DNA of 64,000 nt from Candidatus Peregrinibacteria bacterium RIFOXYA2_FULL_41_18 (GCA_001788795.1 MFXH01000001.1:44525-108524), one strand, 5' to 3'. Counted from the stretch's first letter, positions 27,852 through 36,221 are shown. Made by a program: numbers and translations. The notes: generated from the sequence alone by a model not told the origin.

Positions 27852-29588
27852 TTACTCCACAAATCCATCAACATAATACAAACTATCTCCATCTTCTAAC
27901 TCAGTCACATCAAGGAAATTATGAATAGTATTCACATAGTAATGCAAAACTCCCATCGGATTAACTACATTATCTCGTGTCTTATTGTATTCAGAACCCA
28001 AGACATGAAAAAGATCCGTATATCCTGAGTATGGCACAACTTGAGCATAATCTTCGAGTGCCATAGCATAATAATGATCTCCTTGGTACCCGGCCCCGGT
28101 CCACAAATAATTCAAAGACCCCGGACCATAATAATATCCATTATCATATGAATAAGAGACAGCTTCTGTTCTTAATACATCAAAAGGGACATCAGTAAGT
28201 TCAAACTCGGATTCCAACGCATCGAAATCATCACGCCTGTCTCCAACAGCCAAATACAAAGTGACATCTCTCTCTATAGAATTATCAACTTCAACCCACG
28301 TTCCACCACCATAAGTATCACTAAATACAGACCCTACTGTTTCTTGCACATAAAGAGTCATCGGAACTAGACCGGCTTCGAAATCCTCAACACTATAATC
28401 ACCTAAAAACTCATCAAGAAAAGCTTCTCGTAACGCCACCACCTCATCAGCATAAGTACCACAATTACTTAACAAATTCGCAACATCCGTATTGTTACAT
28501 ATATCCGAATCAACACCTGAGAACAAATCACGAATCACTATCGCAGCATCTGTCATATCAACATCACGTCCATAAAAATACTGATAGATCGCAACAGCAA
28601 CCTCATTACGAGTTAGATCCTGATCAGGATTCAATTCACTTGTTCTATCCGGGAAAAGATCATATTCCTCCGCAATTCCTGCATAAACCGCAAACCAATC
28701 CGAATCGGAGACATCGTTATATGTATATGGAAGTCCTGTTTCAAGACCAAAAGTCAAAGTCAGCATTTTTAGAAACTCAGCAGTATTTACCGTATCCGCC
28801 GGTCTGAAAAAACCATCAGGATAACCATTTATAATCCCTTCATCAGCACATCTCTGAATATAAGGTGCAAACCACTCATTCATACCAACATCAGGGAATG
28901 GATCTGAAGATACAGTCGAATCATAAAGACCATATCTTGCAAGCATCAAGAATTTAGCCGCTTCAGCACGATTCACGGTTTGCTCCCCTTTGAACTCACC
29001 ATCTGAATATCCTCCGATTACATTGCGTCTATATAGCTCCAATGCAGCAATTCCTTCTAGCTCTTCTGAATCAACATCAGGGAAAACAACATAATAATCA
29101 TCATAGTTGCTCATAACACCATCTTCATACCCTACGATAGGTGCGGATGGAAGAACAATCTGATCCAAGCTTGTCCTCACGTAAGTTATGGTTTCATTCG
29201 CAAAAGGTTCGCAATAAGGATCTGTCGCTTCATAATACGGGATACTCCCAACTGCAGCCTCACAAATCGATATTTCCACATCATAAGTGCCCTCTCCTCC
29301 AAGCCGTTCAAATAAATGAAGCAAAATCGGAGTACTAACAGTCCCTTCGTCAGTAATCATAAAAACATCTTCTTTATAAAAAAAAGCATCTGTACCTGTT
29401 AAATCTACAGATGCAAACCTCAAATATTCCGATGGATCAACCCCTTCCTCAAAATTGATATCGATATAATAATCGTCACCAATCGTATAAGAAATCAGAT
29501 CCGGATCCGTATTGGGACTCGCAGCAAAAGCTGTGTTGGCCGTTATGGCTAGCAAAAACGCCAGCAGGAAATAAAAGTTTTTTTTCAT
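27852..29588 (-). CDS. Secreted S-layer-homology (SLH) domain protein
   Basis: 578 residues from the ATG at 29588, giving a textbook signal peptide (MKKNFYFLLAFLLAITANTAFA). An earlier in-frame start lies inside the tRNA-Gln gene and is rejected. A beta-rich domain (~res 23-165) precedes three SLH repeats (~res 165-345): NVIGGYSDGEFKGEQTVNRA, then FPDVGMNEWFAPYIQRCADE, then YNDVSDSDWFAVYAGIAEE. SLH repeats bind cell-wall polymers. The last ~230 residues are Tyr-rich (YSYDNGYYYGPGSLNY) and unassigned. The protein is strongly acidic, as usual for S-layer-type proteins. Confidence 0.85.
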   Translation of the reverse strand: MKKNFYFLLAFLLAITANTAFAASPNTDPDLISYTIGDDYYIDINFEEGVDPSEYLRFASVDLTGTDAFFYKEDVFMITDEGTVSTPILLHLFERLGGEGTYDVEISICEAAVGSIPYYEATDPYCEPFANETITYVRTSLDQIVLPSAPIVGYEDGVMSNYDDYYVVFPDVDSEELEGIAALELYRRNVIGGYSDGEFKGEQTVNRAEAAKFLMLARYGLYDSTVSSDPFPDVGMNEWFAPYIQRCADEGIINGYPDGFFRPADTVNTAEFLKMLTLTFGLETGLPYTYNDVSDSDWFAVYAGIAEEYDLFPDRTSELNPDQDLTRNEVAVAIYQYFYGRDVDMTDAAIVIRDLFSGVDSDICNNTDVANLLSNCGTYADEVVALREAFLDEFLGDYSVEDFEAGLVPMTLYVQETVGSVFSDTYGGGTWVEVDNSIERDVTLYLAVGDRRDDFDALESEFELTDVPFDVLRTEAVSYSYDNGYYYGPGSLNYLWTGAGYQGDHYYAMALEDYAQVVPYSGYTDLFHVLGSEYNKTRDNVVNPMGVLHYYVNTIHNFLDVTELEDGDSLYYVDGFVE

Positions 29589-29625
29589 TTCTATTTTTGT
29601 TATGAATAAATATATATGAGTAAAC

Positions 29626-29700
29626 TGGCTGGGGAGGTAGGGATCGAACCTACGAATGGTGGATTCAGAGTCCACTGCCTTACCACTTGGCTACTCCCCA
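29626..29700 (-). tRNA. tRNA-Gln (CTG)
   Basis: Full cloverleaf on the minus strand: acceptor TGGGGAG/CTCCCCA, D-arm GCC...GGC, anticodon arm GTGGA-CTCTGAA-TCCAC with anticodon CTG, T-arm GTAGG-TTCGATC-CCTAC, discriminator G, encoded CCA. The last eight codons of the upstream GIY-YIG gene overlap its 5' end. Confidence 0.93.
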
Positions 29701-29940
29701 ACGTTTTAAAACCTCATTGAATTGCACCCCACCCTTTAAACTCTTTAAATACCTCTCAATCTTAACCGCATCCTTTCGTGTCACATACTCCTTACAAAAT
29801 ATTAACTCAAATGGCCTCCTGTTTCTAGTCGCTTTTACCATACCAAGATTATGTCTCAACAATCTTTTTTCAACATCTTTAGTTTGACCAATATATAATC
29901 GATTATCTTCCCCGCTTTTTAATATATATAAATAATACAT
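29680..29940 (-). CDS. Small GIY-YIG endonuclease-like protein ending inside tRNA-Gln
   Basis: 86 residues from the ATG at 29940. GIY-YIG core in order: YYLYILKSGEDNRLYIGQT (GIY and YIG), the Arg of EKRLLRHN, and the Glu of IERYLKS. It belongs to the small single-domain GIY-YIG proteins common in CPR genomes. The ORF begins three bases after the T-loop of a broken tRNA-Gln copy and ends within the intact tRNA: residues RWGVAKW and the stop are tRNA 5' sequence. Nuclease activity and homing are inference. Confidence 0.8.
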   Translation of the reverse strand: MYYLYILKSGEDNRLYIGQTKDVEKRLLRHNLGMVKATRNRRPFELIFCKEYVTRKDAVKIERYLKSLKGGVQFNEVLKRWGVAKW

Positions 29941-30000
29941 AATCTCGAACCTACGAATGGTCCGCAGTGCGGACTGCCTTACCACTTGGCTACTCCCCAA
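29701..30000 (-). mobile_element. Candidate minimal GIY-YIG element inserted in tRNA-Gln
   Basis: An intact tRNA-Gln 5' region (29645-29700) and a broken copy (29945-30000) form a direct repeat 300 bp apart around one GIY-YIG gene. The identity ends in the T-loop of the broken copy, exactly where the coding region begins. This is what insertion of a unit carrying a nuclease gene plus a replacement tRNA 5' segment would leave. Confidence 0.45.
29945..30000 (-). pseudogene. Broken 5' copy of tRNA-Gln
   Basis: On the minus strand it matches tRNA-Gln from the base before the acceptor stem through the D-arm (28 identical bases) and again from the variable region to the T-loop (16 identical bases). 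The anticodon arm is two bases shorter and replaced by CCGC-ACT-GCGG. The 3' half of the T-arm and the acceptor 3' strand are absent, so it cannot be functional. Confidence 0.85.
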
Positions 30001-30060
30001 TACGCTGTGTTTTATACCAAAAACTCACCCGAAAAACCAGTAAAAACATACTCCCCCTCT

Positions 30061-30123
30061 GTGTCTGTGTCTTGTGTCTTGTGTCTTGTGTCTTGTGTCT
30101 TGTGTCTGTGTCTTGTGTCTTGC
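30061..30123. repeat. Heptamer tract (TGTGTCT type)
   Basis: Near-perfect TGTGTCT units with two one-base slips. The same unit recurs at 35688. Confidence 0.9.
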
Positions 30124-30126
30124 TCC

Positions 30127-31683
30127 TTACCCCATCACCGCACACGGCTTCAACTTCTTCTGAAGGCCTATCAATTTCGAAATCTCCTCGGAAGTAACAG
30201 CGGACAATACGGGATCTCTTTCCGTTTCAGGAAAAACAAATTTATAAAAATCCGGCATTTGAGGATAAAAAGACTCTTCAAGGGTGATATTTTTCATCTC
30301 ATTTACTATCTCCGAAAAACAATCTTTATTTCCATACAATAGCAAATCCAATCCTGTAGCAGGAATCAACTCGCCCTTCGGCCCTCCAAGAAAAGCAACA
30401 GTCGCATCATCAGTTTCCTTCGTCTGCGCGCGAGAACAAACCTCAATACTTCTATAGTTCTCTCTATCCGTTTGCATTCTGATATAAGCATCCTTCATCA
30501 TCGTCAGGTAATTAACCTGTGAAAATCCTCCAAGGCATTTCAATCCGTAATAGAAAGCCAAAACTATGAAAACCAACATTATACTCGGGATAATTTTCCT
30601 CTGCTCAAGAGCCTCCTTAAGGATCTCCGGCTTAAGTTCAAGCTTGAACTTACCGTCTTCGGAAACAAGCCATCCGTCTTTTTTCCACAATTGAACCCTA
30701 TAATTACCCTGATCGGAAATACCCCAGAACAAATAAGTTCCCTGCTTTTTTTCCAAATCAAAAGCGCACATGATTTTATCAAAATATTTCATGACGAGCG
30801 GATCGTAATCGGAATCAAACAACAGATGTGTAATCGTAGTATCGGCATACAAATGATAATCGATAATCAATTTCTCAACTATCGTCTCCTGCTCAAGATA
30901 AACCAAGTCGGGAACATAAACCTCGGAATCCTTAAAAAACTTCTTCCATAACTTGAAATTCGTCTTGGAAATTTGATCGGCATAATTCGTACACGCAAGC
31001 ACGTCGGGAGTCGCATAAATTTCATCAAGAATCGAATGAATCATATCGGCCTCGCGAACACCAACCTCTTTTGTCTTAACCTTATCTTTAAGCAATCCAT
31101 GCATTTTCTGAATTTCAGAAGCCGTATAAGCACGGAAACCGAATGCACAAGCCGAATGCGAATTACTGGGTAAAAATGATAACCTCTGCATCTTAACTTC
31201 ACCGTTAACAAGAGTATGAAAAACCAATCCTCTAGGAGAAGAAGGATTATTGAGAGAAACATTCGCGCAAGACAACACCAATACATTTTTCAGATGTTCA
31301 TTTTTATATTCAGCATAAGGCGCCGCAATGGACAAATTGGTATTGAGGGACCACGGGTGGTTTGCCGGGCCCAAGTGATCTGTAGTATTTATGAAATAAT
31401 AATGCCTCAACTGATCAGCAATACTATCAGCCATCTCCTTGCCCAATTTTCTCTCAACCTCCGAAGCGACAACCTTAATAAGCTCATCTTGCCTGAATTG
31501 TATAGGAGGATTGAGATTCACATTCACATAATCGCAAGCATAATCATATAGATTCTTACCGCCTTGCTTCTTAAGAACATCCTTCAAAACAGGCCTGCGG
31601 GCAAGCACAAGCTCTTTTATCTTGAGGAAATTCTTCTGTAATGCATCTGTCGCAGCAAGCGGAGGCTCGTCAGTGGAAGACAT
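30127..31683 (-). CDS. Hypothetical protein with one membrane segment (518 residues)
   Basis: No family recognised. It is soluble-looking for ~360 residues, with His/Trp-containing INTTDHLGPANHPW near res 95 and SHSACAFGFRAYT near 175. One hydrophobic segment follows (IPSIMLVFIVLAFYYGLKCL, ~res 365-385) and a C-terminal domain of ~130 residues. No signal peptide, so the N-terminal part is probably cytoplasmic. Eight or so Cys are scattered. It lies 60 bp after gmk in the same direction and is a likely operon partner. Confidence 0.75.
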   Translation of the reverse strand: MSSTDEPPLAATDALQKNFLKIKELVLARRPVLKDVLKKQGGKNLYDYACDYVNVNLNPPIQFRQDELIKVVASEVERKLGKEMADSIADQLRHYYFINTTDHLGPANHPWSLNTNLSIAAPYAEYKNEHLKNVLVLSCANVSLNNPSSPRGLVFHTLVNGEVKMQRLSFLPSNSHSACAFGFRAYTASEIQKMHGLLKDKVKTKEVGVREADMIHSILDEIYATPDVLACTNYADQISKTNFKLWKKFFKDSEVYVPDLVYLEQETIVEKLIIDYHLYADTTITHLLFDSDYDPLVMKYFDKIMCAFDLEKKQGTYLFWGISDQGNYRVQLWKKDGWLVSEDGKFKLELKPEILKEALEQRKIIPSIMLVFIVLAFYYGLKCLGGFSQVNYLTMMKDAYIRMQTDRENYRSIEVCSRAQTKETDDATVAFLGGPKGELIPATGLDLLLYGNKDCFSEIVNEMKNITLEESFYPQMPDFYKFVFPETERDPVLSAVTSEEISKLIGLQKKLKPCAVMG

Positions 31684-31743
31684 ATTTTTTTGAAAATTTA
31701 TGTAAGGATGTTATCACGGAAACCAAAAACAATCCAGCAATGT

Positions 31744-32310
31744 CTACTTGCCAAGAATTATGTTTTCAATCTTCTTAATAATGTTCTCCTGATCACCTTC
31801 GATACTCTCAACTATATGGTCGCACTCCCCAGCCCATTTACTCTCGCGAAGATAGCTCTCGCGGCGTTTTTCCATCTCATCATCGCTTATCTTGCTGCGC
31901 TTCAAGATACGAGCGCGTAAAATATCCCATGAACCGACAGTCAAAAAAATCGACACCAATTGATCATTCGGAATAATATCGCGAATAGATCGCAATCCCT
32001 GTACATCCACTTCTCTAACAACGGTTTTCCCCGCTTCCAGAGCTTCAATAATCGGCTTCTTCAAGGTGCCATAACGATTATCTTGATGCACGGTAGCCCA
32101 CTCAAGAAATTCCTCGGCATCAATTTTTGTTTGGAACTCTTCTTTCGAAATAAAATTATAAACCTCGCCATCCCGTTCATGCGGTCTCTTATCGCGCGTA
32201 GTACAAGATAACGGAAAAACCCATTCCGGATGCTTGTCGCGAAGAGAAGCCAAAACCGTCCCTTTCCCAGACCCCGATGAACCTAAAATGAGAAATAATT
32301 TTCCTTTCAT
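31744..32310 (-). CDS. gmk: Guanylate kinase
   Basis: 188 residues, standard length. It phosphorylates GMP to GDP with ATP. P-loop LGSSGSGKGT at the N-terminus (the family usually has GPSGxGK; here the second Gly position is Ser), GMP-binding segment SCTTRDKRPHERDGEVYNFIS, and the LID/core motif REVDVQGLRSIR. A divergent 32463 gene lies on the other side of a small hairpin at 32331-32345. Confidence 0.93.
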   Translation of the reverse strand: MKGKLFLILGSSGSGKGTVLASLRDKHPEWVFPLSCTTRDKRPHERDGEVYNFISKEEFQTKIDAEEFLEWATVHQDNRYGTLKKPIIEALEAGKTVVREVDVQGLRSIRDIIPNDQLVSIFLTVGSWDILRARILKRSKISDDEMEKRRESYLRESKWAGECDHIVESIEGDQENIIKKIENIILGK

Positions 32311-32402
32311 ACGAGGAGAACTTTAACAATAGCGCTCGAAGAGCGCAATATTATCATATGCAAAACCCTACATAACCCACCCTTTTTCTTGCGATTACCA
32401 AA

Positions 32403-32432
32403 TTGCATTTCATAAAATTTTCTGTTTATATT
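32403..32432 (+). promoter_or_regulatory. Candidate promoter of the DUF2339-like gene
   Basis: TTGCAT (32403-32408), 18 bp, TATATT (32427-32432), 31 bp before the ATG. Upstream at 32331-32345 a hairpin GCGCTC-gaa-GAGCGC followed by AATATTATCA resembles the first half of the REP-like elements. Confidence 0.5.
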
Positions 32433-32462
32433 AACGCATATTCTACCTAACAATCACTACCA

Positions 32463-34148
32463 ATGGCCCAAACAACTGATAGTCGCATTGAAGCTTTGGA
32501 AAAGAGAGTTGAAAAAATCGAAAGTCTCATGAAGAAATCTCTGCCAATGGCACCAATTTCGATTGAGAAAAAAGAGAGCGTATCGGAAAAACCTTTAGAG
32601 AAAGATAGTTCCGGCCCGACATGGATAGGGAACCTGTTTAATTGGTTAAAAGAAGATTGGCTTATGAAACTAGGAGCATTCTTATTGATTTTAGCATTGG
32701 GATGGTTTGTGACTTACGCATTCGCGAATGACTGGATTGGACCTGTTGGGCGTATAACATTAGGAATTTTTGCCGGATCAGGCATGCTTGGTTTTGGTTA
32801 TTATTTCATGTCTAAAAAAAGAGTACCGGGAGAAGTTTTTGTTGTTACGGGAATGGTTATGATAATTCTTACAACTTTCGCAGGTAAAATGTTTTACGAA
32901 TTTTTCACACCTGTAGCGGCGTTGGGGATTATGGCATTAGTTATAGCCTTGGTATCAACAATGGCGGTCATTAAGAAGTCAAAGAGTTTAGCTGTTCTGG
33001 GCCTGATCGCAGGTTCTTTCGTACCTGTTTTGGCGGGAGATATCGATGACAATCCCACCTTATATCTATCTTATATTTTCGCAGTTGATTTAGGTATGCT
33101 TTTGGTTGTATCTATGGCTGGATGGAGAGTTCTTGTACTTTTGTCTTTCATAATGACTGCGATTTATAACACTTTTATTTTCGAAAGTTATAGCTATACG
33201 GACAGTCAAATGATGATATGGCTTTTTATGGGAATTGCTTACGCACTTTTCTTAATTTCGAACGTTGCATCTATACTTAAAAACAAACAAGCTGTTTTCT
33301 CGGATCTCTGTGTAGCAGGGTTAAATTCTTTGGTAATACTAGGCTGGACACTCGCGTACGTGCCGGATGAATGGCAGAGCATGATATTAAGCGGTCTCGC
33401 GCTTATATCAGCTGTTAGTATTTATTTTTTATTTAAAAAATCTGAGCTTCCAAAAAAATCCGTTGTCTATATTTACTTGGCAATGGCTATACTTTTCATA
33501 GGTGGAGCTACAGCTGTTGAACTTCAAGGACAAGTTTTGACTATAGCTTTTTCAATTGAAGTTTTATTGGCGGTTTTGATTTCGGCTTTTGTTCTCCGCG
33601 ATATCGAAATTGCAAAATGGGTGGCATTATTACATGTAATTCCAATATTGATGCTTATCGGAAATGGAAGTTTCGACAGATGGGATTATTATAAAACACC
33701 ACTTTTAAACGAGAACTTTTTTGCAATCTTGGTATCAATTTTGTCTTTAAGTGGAACAGGTTTTTCTCTTAATAAAATTAAAAGTGGAAAAAAAGGAACC
33801 GTTTGTTATGTTGTAGCTTCATTTTTTGCAGTTATGCTTTTGTGGTTATCCATGCATAACGTATTCGTATCCGAAAGTATTGCCAGTGGCGTGTCATTGG
33901 TCTTACTTACAGTTGTAGGTATAGGATTATCATTTTACTCGCTTATTAAGGGGAAAAAGGGATTGCAAATTGGAGGTAGCGTATTGCTTGGCGGAGTCGT
34001 TTTGCATTTGCTATTTATAGACATCTGGAGAATGTCTATGAGCGGTAAAATTGTTACTTTCGTATTAATCGGATTACTTCTTGTAGTCACAGCATTTTTC
34101 AATAAAAGATTATCCAATAAAAACAAATCAAATGAGAAAAATAATTAG
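32463..34148 (+). CDS. DUF2339-like multi-pass membrane protein
   Basis: 561 residues: a short coiled coil at the N-terminus (SRIEALEKRVEKIESLMKK), a linker, then about fourteen closely packed membrane helices from res ~70 to the end. The family-like entry segment is WLMKLGAFLLILALGWFVTYAFAN followed by GPVGRITLGIFAG. DUF2339 proteins are widespread and uncharacterised. The stop overlaps the next start by 17 bp. The coding strand is T-rich and not G-poor, unlike other + genes here, pointing to later acquisition or inversion. Confidence 0.75.
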   Translation: MAQTTDSRIEALEKRVEKIESLMKKSLPMAPISIEKKESVSEKPLEKDSSGPTWIGNLFNWLKEDWLMKLGAFLLILALGWFVTYAFANDWIGPVGRITLGIFAGSGMLGFGYYFMSKKRVPGEVFVVTGMVMIILTTFAGKMFYEFFTPVAALGIMALVIALVSTMAVIKKSKSLAVLGLIAGSFVPVLAGDIDDNPTLYLSYIFAVDLGMLLVVSMAGWRVLVLLSFIMTAIYNTFIFESYSYTDSQMMIWLFMGIAYALFLISNVASILKNKQAVFSDLCVAGLNSLVILGWTLAYVPDEWQSMILSGLALISAVSIYFLFKKSELPKKSVVYIYLAMAILFIGGATAVELQGQVLTIAFSIEVLLAVLISAFVLRDIEIAKWVALLHVIPILMLIGNGSFDRWDYYKTPLLNENFFAILVSILSLSGTGFSLNKIKSGKKGTVCYVVASFFAVMLLWLSMHNVFVSESIASGVSLVLLTVVGIGLSFYSLIKGKKGLQIGGSVLLGGVVLHLLFIDIWRMSMSGKIVTFVLIGLLLVVTAFFNKRLSNKNKSNEKNN

Positions 34149-35250
34149 TTCTTTTATCGTGTTTGCTCTTTTGCTTGAGGGCATTTGTTTCGCAGCGGAA
34201 GACAATTTAAGTGTTTTTAAAACCGTTTACGAACCGGTCATGCAGGAGTTGAGCTTGCCTACTGTTGTTCAAGTTGAACTTCCGAATTTACAGAATTTCA
34301 ATGTTGCAGTTCTGGAAAAAGAGTCAATGGAACCACAACCTTGGGAAAACATATTGGATGTTGAGTATAAAGAAGTTAATTATGCGGTAACTGATAGTTC
34401 TGTTGTCACGGGCGATTTCACAAATTTTTTCGACAACAATTACGACACAAACGTAGAGTTTGACCTTGATAGTGATAACGGAATAGCTTATTTCACGATA
34501 AATACAGGTGAAGAACTAACTTCTAACGGTTTCCAAATTGTTTTAGATGATTACGTTTCGCTTCCTTACAACGTCTCGATGGAAGCGGAAATTGATAATA
34601 ACTGGAAAACCATAATTGCTGAAACACATCTTGATTCAACTTATTTGAATTTCCCTGAAACAACTGCTGAAAACTGGAAAATAACTCTTTGGCATTCTCA
34701 ACCTCTTAGGCTCCGCGAGTTCAAATTTATTTCAGAAGACATTGTCTCGGACTCTTCCGAGAAGATTGTATGGCTTGCAAGGCCGGGTGAAAGCTATCTT
34801 ATTTATGCAGATGCTCAAGCCAACTCTGGAATTTACGTGTCAGAGAGTCCGGATCTTCTTAGCCAACCGGAAAACATCTTGGTTTTAGAATTGGGAGATT
34901 CAAAAAATAATTCGGCATATCAAGACCCTGATTATGATACGGATGGAGTGCCTGATATAAATGATAACTGTGTTTATATCGCAAATTTAAATCAGGAGGA
35001 TCTTGATAGCGATAACCTTGGAGACGCATGCGAAGATCATGATCGTGATGGAATTCTGGATTCGCAAGACAACTGCCCATCTTATTCCAATTCTAATCAG
35101 AAAGATAATGACGGTGATGAAATAGGCGATGCTTGTGATGATGAGGAAAGCCGTGTTACGGAGAAATTACCATGGTTGCCATGGGCCGCTATGGGATTTG
35201 CTGCTGCTGTAATAGGATTAATTTTCTGGAAGATGATAAGAAGTAGTTAA
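34132..35250 (+). CDS. Membrane-anchored protein with discoidin-like domain and TSP3 repeats
   Basis: 372 residues. Signal peptide (FIVFALLLEGICFA), a beta-rich domain of ~200 residues (YDTNVEFDLDSDNGIAYF is typical of a DUF3999/discoidin-like sandwich), then three thrombospondin type-3 calcium-binding repeats: DYDTDGVPDINDNC, DLDSDNLGDAC, DRDGILDSQDNC, DNDGDEIGDAC. A C-terminal helix (WAAMGFAAAVIGLIFW) anchors it. DUF2339 and DUF3999 genes are neighbours in other bacteria, so the pair probably works together at the membrane. Same deviating composition as its partner. Confidence 0.75.
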   Translation: MRKIISSFIVFALLLEGICFAAEDNLSVFKTVYEPVMQELSLPTVVQVELPNLQNFNVAVLEKESMEPQPWENILDVEYKEVNYAVTDSSVVTGDFTNFFDNNYDTNVEFDLDSDNGIAYFTINTGEELTSNGFQIVLDDYVSLPYNVSMEAEIDNNWKTIIAETHLDSTYLNFPETTAENWKITLWHSQPLRLREFKFISEDIVSDSSEKIVWLARPGESYLIYADAQANSGIYVSESPDLLSQPENILVLELGDSKNNSAYQDPDYDTDGVPDINDNCVYIANLNQEDLDSDNLGDACEDHDRDGILDSQDNCPSYSNSNQKDNDGDEIGDACDDEESRVTEKLPWLPWAAMGFAAAVIGLIFWKMIRSS

Positions 35251-35264
35251 AATACGCATTTCTC

Positions 35265-35292
35265 TGCTGTCTGCCAATTGCTGTCTGCTGTC
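35265..35292. repeat. Heptamer tract (TGCTGTC type)
   Basis: TGCTGTC, TGCCAAT, TGCTGTC, TGCTGTC in register, overlapping the -35 region of the RNA gene promoter. Confidence 0.8.
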
Positions 35293-35306
35293 TTTTCTGG
35301 TATAAT
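35278..35306 (+). promoter_or_regulatory. Extended -10 promoter of the structured RNA
   Basis: Consensus TATAAT (35301-35306) preceded by TGG, giving an extended -10. A weak -35 TTGCTG (35278-35283) stands 17 bp upstream. Confidence 0.75.
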
Positions 35307-35312
35307 ATCACG

Positions 35313-35652
35313 ATACCTACTTTTCTTGGGCCCCGGCTTGCCCATCAAAAGTTCCCTCCTAAGACTTCGGTCCTGTGGAGTGGACACAAAATAAAAATAA
35401 ATTGAACAAAAAAGCTTTTCTTTAAGCCTTGTTGCTGAGAGTTAAGCCCCAAAAATTCAAAACAAAAAGGGACTGGCGACGATCCGGTCCAAAAACACCA
35501 CTCGTCAAAGAACGGTAGGTAGAGGGCTAAAGACCCCCAAGAAAGCCGGCTTAAGTCCACCGCTCTTACAAGCTAAGAGAGCACCACTCTCAAAGCTATA
35601 AAAGAGCAAACCTGAGAAGGCTCCGTATCACTACAGAGCCTTTTCTTTTTTT
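35313..35652 (+). ncRNA. Unidentified structured RNA, ~340 nt
   Basis: No convincing ORF on this strand, but a consensus promoter and an intrinsic terminator define a ~340-nt transcript. Folding signs: hairpin GGGC/GCCC (35328-35331 with 35340-35343) whose loop CCGGCTT (35333-35339) is perfectly complementary to AAGCCGG at 35543-35549, a 7-bp pseudoknot; a C(TTCG)G tetraloop hairpin (35356-35380); and GGACTGG/CCGGTCC (35470-35490). Length fits RNase P RNA or tmRNA, neither of which is otherwise seen here, but I find no RNase P P4 signature and no tmRNA tRNA-like ends. Family unknown. Confidence 0.6.
35617..35652 (+). terminator. Terminator of the structured RNA
   Basis: AAGGCTC/GAGCCTT stem (35617-35623 with 35636-35642) with a 12-base loop, followed by TTCTTTTTTT. 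Confidence 0.85.
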
Positions 35653-35687
35653 GATATTTTTCTTTTTCCCCCTCTTCATCTGCTATC

Positions 35688-35750
35688 TGTGTCTTGTGTC
35701 TTGTGTCTTGCTGTCTTGTGTCTTGTGTCTTGTGTCTTGCTGTCTGCTCC
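35688..35750. repeat. Heptamer tract (TGTGTCT/TGCTGTC mixed)
   Basis: Runs of TGTGTCT with interspersed TGCTGTC units, ending at the ssb stop region. Same unit as the tract at 30061. Confidence 0.88.
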
Positions 35751-35756
35751 TTACCC

Positions 35757-36221
35757 CTAAAATGGCAAATCATCCACAGTAATCTCGTCCGCACTCTTCA
35801 CCTTATCCTCAGTCCCCTCGATAATATCTTCCTTCTCCCTTATAGGCTGTTGGCTTCTGTCAAAACCGGCACCACCTGAAGCACCTCCTCGAGAATCAAG
35901 AATGATCAAATTTTCCGCAACAATTTCCGTCCTGTATCTCTTAACCCCATCATCACCTGTCCAATCGCGAGTCTGCATCCTTCCATCGACATAAACCTTA
36001 CTGCCTTTCTTGGTATATTGAGTAACGATTTCAGCCAATTTGCCCCAAGCAACTATATTGTGGAATTCAGCTTTCTCCTGTTTCTGCCCATTGGCATCGG
36101 TCCAAGCATGATTAGTTGCAATACTGAACCCTGCAACAGATGTACCACTTGGAGTCTTCCTAAGTTCGGGATCGCGAGTCATATTGCCGATAATTTGAGC
36201 TCGATTTAATGAGTAAGCCAT
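35757..36221 (-). CDS. ssb: Single-stranded DNA-binding protein
   Basis: 154 residues. OB-fold start LNRAQIIGNMTRDPELRKTPSG, then NHAWTDANGQKQEKAEFHNIVAWGK and GSKVYVDGRMQTRDW, all canonical. A Gly/Gln-containing linker leads to the acidic tip DDLPF that recruits repair and replication proteins. It is encoded alone, not next to rpsF/rpsR as in many bacteria. Confidence 0.96.
   Translation of the reverse strand: MAYSLNRAQIIGNMTRDPELRKTPSGTSVAGFSIATNHAWTDANGQKQEKAEFHNIVAWGKLAEIVTQYTKKGSKVYVDGRMQTRDWTGDDGVKRYRTEIVAENLIILDSRGGASGGAGFDRSQQPIREKEDIIEGTEDKVKSADEITVDDLPF

Noticed and set aside
29589..29675. N-terminal extension of the SLH protein
   Set aside because: It reads through tRNA-Gln and would bury the signal peptide; the ATG at 29588 gives a normal one.
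35313..35652. RNase P RNA or tmRNA
   Set aside because: No GAGGAAAGUC-type P4 strand, no tRNA-like ends or tag ORF could be found; left as unidentified.
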